A stretch of 48,725 nucleotides of DNA from the NCBI GenBank assembly GCA_947173485.1, contig CAMWFH010000021.1:1-48725 (forward strand). Direction: 5' to 3'. This DNA is from an uncultured Clostridia bacterium. GTDB lineage: Bacteria > Bacillota > Clostridia > Oscillospirales > Oscillospiraceae. Both the position numbers and the translations under genes were made by a program. This document shows positions 45,577 to 48,725 of this stretch, one piece after another. Position 1 is the first letter of the stretch; each line of letters starts with the position of its first letter. The notes beneath the pieces are model-generated. The model did not search any database, was not told the DNA's origin, and saw only the letters and a list, made by a program, of their open reading frames with translations.

Positions 45577-45958
45577 ATCCCGATTTGAACCCAGAACAAT
45601 TATCTATTTTCAAGAGCTGTTATTGAATGCTATTAAATGCCCTGAAACCCTTGAAAACACTGAGGTTTATGCAAGTCAGCACCCTATCCCCTGTTATCCG
45701 GCATCGCCCGCTGTCATAGGCTTTGAGGGAGCTGTTAAGGGAAAAATCAAGGGAAACCACGAGGGCTGAAAACGTAAGAATGATTGCGCAGGTAGGCTGT
45801 TGTGATGTGATAAGTCTACAAACTTACAGCATTTTTGTCAAGACACATTTGACAGACGAAAAATCCAAAATCTTTTTTGAGAATGCAGCAGTCGCTGTGT
45901 TCTCTTTTTTTTCACCCATTTTACAAGGGTATTTTTGTCTATCAGGAGCTGAAGTCAT
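45577..45958. other. Non-coding region holding the likely left end of a conjugative element
   Basis: No gene is supported in these 382 bases; short frames here lack ribosome sites. The stretch is A+T-rich and separates host-like genes from the ParA gene of a conjugative element, so the element's left end probably lies here. TGTCAA (45836-45841) and TTGACA (45849-45854) form a small inverted repeat that might be an operator. I cannot identify the attachment site from one side alone. Confidence 0.45.
45836..45854. repeat. Inverted repeat upstream of parA
   Basis: TGTCAA and TTGACA arms separated by seven bases, about 100 bases before the parA start. TTGACA could also be a -35, but no good -10 stands 17 bp downstream. 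Confidence 0.35.
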
Positions 45959-46780
45959 ATGAACGCACAAGTGATCGCCCTTGTGAACCAGAAGGGCGGT
46001 GTAACCAAAACGACCAGCTGTGTCAATCTGGCGGCTGGTCTGGCGCAGGCGGGGAAAAAGGTGTTAGCCGTTGATTGCGACCCCCAGGCCAGCCTCACCA
46101 TCAGCCTGGGCAATCCCCAGCCGGACCGCCTGCCTGTTACCCTCTCGGACATGATGGGGAAGGTGCTGAACGACCAGCCCATCACCCCCGGCGAGGGCAT
46201 CCTGCATCACCCGGAGGGCATCGACCTCATGCCCGCTGACATCCAGCTGTCCGGCATGGAGGTATCTCTGGTGAACGCCATGAGCAGAGAAACCATTCTC
46301 CGGCAGTATCTGGACACCGTGAAAAATCAGTACACCCATATTCTGCTGGACTGCCAGCCGTCCCTGGGTATGCTGACGGTCAACGCCCTGGCAGCGGCTA
46401 ACCGGGTCATTATTCCTGTCCAGGCGGAGTACCTTCCGGCGAAAGGTCTGGAACAGCTGCTGCAAACGATCGCCAAGGTGCGGCGGCAGATCAACCCCAA
46501 GCTCCAGATCGACGGCATCCTGCTGGCGATGGTGGACAACCGGACGAACTTTGCCAAGGATATCGCCGCCCTGCTGCGGGATACCTACGGCAGCAAGATC
46601 AAGGTCTTTTCTTCGGAGATACCCCACTCTGTCCGGGCGAAAGAAACCAGTGCTGAGGGCAAGAGCATCTTCACCCATGACCCTGGAGGGAAGGTGGCCG
46701 CTGCGTACAAAAGTCTGACGCAGGAGGTGATGAAGATTGAAAAGCAGCGCGAGAAAAGTAGAGCTGGCATCGGTAGATGA
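45959..46780 (+). CDS. parA: ParA family ATPase of a conjugative element
   Basis: A protein of 273 residues with an N-terminal deviant Walker A VNQKGGVTKTTSCVNLA (Thr where most ParA have Gly), AVDCDPQAS for switch I, and the Walker B ILLDCQPSLGMLTVNAL. The C terminus is basic. It probably partitions or stabilises the element while it is excised and circular. AGGAG lies upstream of the ATG. The end overlaps parB by 44 bases. The same ParA-ParB pair opens many integrative conjugative elements of gut Firmicutes. Confidence 0.93.
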   Translation: MNAQVIALVNQKGGVTKTTSCVNLAAGLAQAGKKVLAVDCDPQASLTISLGNPQPDRLPVTLSDMMGKVLNDQPITPGEGILHHPEGIDLMPADIQLSGMEVSLVNAMSRETILRQYLDTVKNQYTHILLDCQPSLGMLTVNALAAANRVIIPVQAEYLPAKGLEQLLQTIAKVRRQINPKLQIDGILLAMVDNRTNFAKDIAALLRDTYGSKIKVFSSEIPHSVRAKETSAEGKSIFTHDPGGKVAAAYKSLTQEVMKIEKQREKSRAGIGR

Positions 46781-47660
46781 CCTGTTCACCACAGAGGAAA
46801 GCCGTCAGGACGCCGCACGGGAGAAGATCATGGAGATACCTCTGTCGGAGCTTTTTCCTTTTGAGGGCCATCCCTTTTCTGTCAAGGATGACGATGCCAT
46901 GAAGGAAACGGTGGAGAGCGTCAAGGAGGTCGGCGTGGTGGTCCCCGCCATCGCCCGTCCCAGGGAGGGCGGCGGCTATGAGCTGATTGCCGGACACCGG
47001 CGCAAGCGGGCCTGTGAGCTGGCGGGGTTGGAAACCATGCCGGTCATTGTCCGAGATATGGACCGGGATGCCGCTATTGTCGTGATGGTCGATAGCAACC
47101 TTCAAAGAGAAAATATTTCTCCGATTGAAAAAGCCAAAGCACTTAGGATGAAGTTAGAGGCCATCAAGCGGCAGGGCGCACGAACCGATTTAACTTCTAC
47201 GCAAGTTGCACAGAAGTTGTCCGTGGAGCAAGTGGGTGACGAGGCAGGCATTAGCAAAGATCAAGTACGCCGTTATGTACGCCTGACCGAGCTGTCCCCG
47301 GAGCTGCAACAGATGGTGGACGATAAGAAGATCGCCATGACCCCCGCTGTGGAGATTTCCTATCTGAAACCGGAGGAACAGGCCCTTTTGGTGGAAACCA
47401 TAGAGAGCGAACAGGCCACCCCCTCCCTCTCCCAGGCCCAGCGGATGAAGAAAATGAGCCAGGAGGGGAAACTGACCGAGGACACCATGCTGTCCGTCAT
47501 GTCGGAGCAGAAAAAGCCGGAGGTTGACCGCATCGTGTTCACCAGCGATACTCTGCACAAGTATTTTCCGAAATCTTATACCCCGAAGAAGATGGAGGAA
47601 ACCATTATCGGCCTCCTGGAGGGCTGGATGAAAAAGCGCCAGCGGAGTCAGGAGCGGTAA
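46737..47660 (+). CDS. parB: ParB/RepB/Spo0J family partition protein
   Basis: A DNA-binding protein of 307 residues. The start is the TTG at 46737, six bases after AGGAGGTGA and inside parA. The ParB N-terminal domain shows IPLSELFPFEGHPFSV, VVVPAIARPREGGGYELIAG and HRRKRACELAG (the box II CTP-binding Arg motif is GHRRKRA), then DSNLQRENISPIEKAKA, a helix-turn-helix around VGDEAGISKDQVRRYVRL and a C-terminal charged region. It would load at a parS-like site of the element and work with ParA. Confidence 0.93.
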   Translation: MKSSARKVELASVDDLFTTEESRQDAAREKIMEIPLSELFPFEGHPFSVKDDDAMKETVESVKEVGVVVPAIARPREGGGYELIAGHRRKRACELAGLETMPVIVRDMDRDAAIVVMVDSNLQRENISPIEKAKALRMKLEAIKRQGARTDLTSTQVAQKLSVEQVGDEAGISKDQVRRYVRLTELSPELQQMVDDKKIAMTPAVEISYLKPEEQALLVETIESEQATPSLSQAQRMKKMSQEGKLTEDTMLSVMSEQKKPEVDRIVFTSDTLHKYFPKSYTPKKMEETIIGLLEGWMKKRQRSQER

Positions 47661-47687
47661 CATCAGAAATTCAATTCGGACGAACAT

Positions 47688-47722
47688 CACCGGACAGGGT
47701 AAGCGCCTCTGTCCGGTGTTTT
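47688..47722 (+). terminator. Terminator after parB
   Basis: CACCGGACAG (47688-47697) and CTGTCCGGTG (47709-47718) form a perfect 10-bp stem with an 11-base loop, followed by TTTT. It separates parAB from the downstream element genes. Confidence 0.8.
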
Positions 47723-47752
47723 CATGTCCGGGAAAGGAGAACTATTTAGCCC

Positions 47753-48364
47753 ATGCGTCAACCCACTCACTTCAAGTATAAGATGGAGGATGTGGAATGT
47801 AGATTTTGCACCGAATACAGGGGGAAAAAGCGGGGCTGCGCCCATGCGGTATGCCCCTGGCTGGCGGAGCGCATCGAGGCCGGAGTTGTCGGCTACGAGG
47901 AGGCCCTGCTGGACAGCTTTTCCCATGACCCCCGCCTGGGGGACAAACTGCGCACCGCCGTCCAGCTCTTCCACGGTTCCCTGTGGCTGAATGAGGGCCA
48001 CCGGCAGCGGATGGAGGCGATGAAGGCCAGAGAGGGCCATTATCCTCCGAGGGATACCCCGGCTTACTTCGCCGCCATGTATCTGCTCACCGCTGACCCG
48101 GATACCGCCCAGCGCACGGCGAACTGCTTTTGCCGGGACGGTATCATGCTCGGCTATGCCACCACCAAGGGTATCTCTCCCCACGGCTATACGCTGCTGT
48201 CGGCGGCAAGGGACATCTACGCCAACGGGGACCGCATCGCCCTCAACGATCTGGCGGACGGGGAGATCATCGACACCACGGCCTTCTGCCTGATTGTCAA
48301 CGCCCTGTTGATCGCCCGCTATGGCTGCGTTGCCCTGGAAATCCAGCAGAAGGAGCGCCAGTGA
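47753..48364 (+). CDS. Conserved conjugative-element protein, function unknown
   Basis: A protein of 203 residues. The N terminus has a Cys cluster (VECRFCTEYRGKKRGCAHAVCPW) of the C-x2-C/C-x4-C type that may bind zinc. The rest is helical, with RDTPAYFAAMYLLTADP and FCRDGIMLGYATTKGISP. I have seen this kind of protein between ParB and an MT-A70 methyltransferase in gut Firmicute elements, but no function is known to me. AAGGAG lies about a dozen bases before the ATG. The stop overlaps the next start (GTGA). Confidence 0.75.
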   Translation: MRQPTHFKYKMEDVECRFCTEYRGKKRGCAHAVCPWLAERIEAGVVGYEEALLDSFSHDPRLGDKLRTAVQLFHGSLWLNEGHRQRMEAMKAREGHYPPRDTPAYFAAMYLLTADPDTAQRTANCFCRDGIMLGYATTKGISPHGYTLLSAARDIYANGDRIALNDLADGEIIDTTAFCLIVNALLIARYGCVALEIQQKERQ

Positions 48365-48725
48365 AGAAGTACAGCGTGATACTGGCTGACCCGCCCTGGG
48401 CGTTCCGGGCATGGTCCAACAAAGGCATGGGCCGCTCTGCGGAGCAGCACTATCCCACCATGGGAGTGGAGAACATCAAGGCCCTGCCTGTGGCTGATCT
48501 CGCCGCTGAGGACTGTGTTTTGTTCTTATGGGCCACCTTCCCCATGCTGAAAGAGGCACTGGAGGTTGCGGAGGCGTGGGGCTTTGCCTATAAGACTGTG
48601 GCATTCACCTGGGTGAAGGAGAACCGAAAATCTCCCGGCCTGTTCTGGGGCCTGGGGTACTGGACCAGGGCCAACGCCGAGGTCTGCCTGCTGGCGACCA
48701 GGGGCAGTCCCAAACGGCAGTCCGC
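48361..48725 (+). CDS. MT-A70 family DNA adenine methyltransferase (partial, cut by window end)
   Basis: The first 121 residues of an MT-A70-like methyltransferase; the rest lies beyond the window. The catalytic motif DPPW is at residues ~10-13 (ILADPPWAFRAW), followed by EQHYPTMG, VLFLWATFPMLKEAL and a WVKENRK segment, in the order seen in this family. It starts with GTG at 48361, overlapping the previous stop. Such genes in conjugative elements are thought to modify adenines to escape host restriction or to regulate the element; the precise target is unknown. Confidence 0.88.
   Translation, partial: MKKYSVILADPPWAFRAWSNKGMGRSAEQHYPTMGVENIKALPVADLAAEDCVLFLWATFPMLKEALEVAEAWGFAYKTVAFTWVKENRKSPGLFWGLGYWTRANAEVCLLATRGSPKRQS

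Noticed and set aside
45577..45770. Remnant of an integrase or host gene before parA
   Set aside because: Translations in both directions gave no motif I could support; left as non-coding.

Overview
The window looks like a chromosomal segment of a GC-rich, Gram-positive (monoderm) gut Firmicute, most likely Oscillospiraceae (Clostridium cluster IV; Flavonifractor/Lawsonibacter/Intestinimonas-like). This is inferred from the codon bias, strong GGAGG ribosome sites, DUF4364, DUF6382-FHA and DUF5702 families, a secretin-less Tad locus and a gut-Firmicute-type conjugative element. No rRNA, tRNA or CRISPR was seen. The window ends inside a gene.

Layout. 229-1750: a helical hypothetical protein and an archaeal-type (PurO) IMP cyclohydrolase. 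1929-6563: a complete BMP-type nucleoside ABC importer (lipoprotein, double ATPase, two permeases), with an attenuator-like hairpin after the lipoprotein gene. 6635-18375 (minus strand): a twelve-gene Tad/Flp pilus operon (TadZ, TadA, TadB, TadC, Flp pilin, TadE, a large DUF5702 protein, a second TadE-like protein, prepilin peptidase, FHA protein, PP2C phosphatase, second prepilin peptidase) read from one good promoter at 18463-18491. 18527-19342: a YycI-like one-pass membrane protein, divergent from the next block. 19576-28831: a compact nine-gene aromatic amino acid operon holding every step from DAHP synthase to chorismate plus the Phe and Tyr branches; shikimate dehydrogenase and shikimate kinase are fused in one protein.

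28883-40637: mixed single genes. They include a cysteine-rich protein, a 47-residue protein, an 855-residue fusion of CoA-disulfide reductase, rhodanese, sulfite-reductase-like and ferredoxin modules with its own strong promoter, a zinc-ribbon membrane protein, DUF4364, an Imm5-like protein, a VWA protein, an ADP-ribosylglycohydrolase, an Rpn-type nuclease with a convincing internal start, and two membrane proteins. 40695-41288 has no credible gene but holds two copies of a ~47-bp repeat, each centred on a LexA-box-like motif. 41289-45576 is a one-way run of poorly known genes, its later part visibly richer in A+T, with a SUKH-like and other immunity-like proteins, a tiny membrane protein and a GNAT acetyltransferase, and no toxin beside them. 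From 45959 to the end lies what looks like the left part of an integrative conjugative element: ParA, ParB, a conserved element protein and a cut-off MT-A70 methyltransferase.

The most interesting items are the sulfur/CoA redox fusion, the AroE-AroK fusion, phosphatase/FHA genes built into a Tad operon, the internal start in the Rpn gene, and the paired LexA-like repeats.
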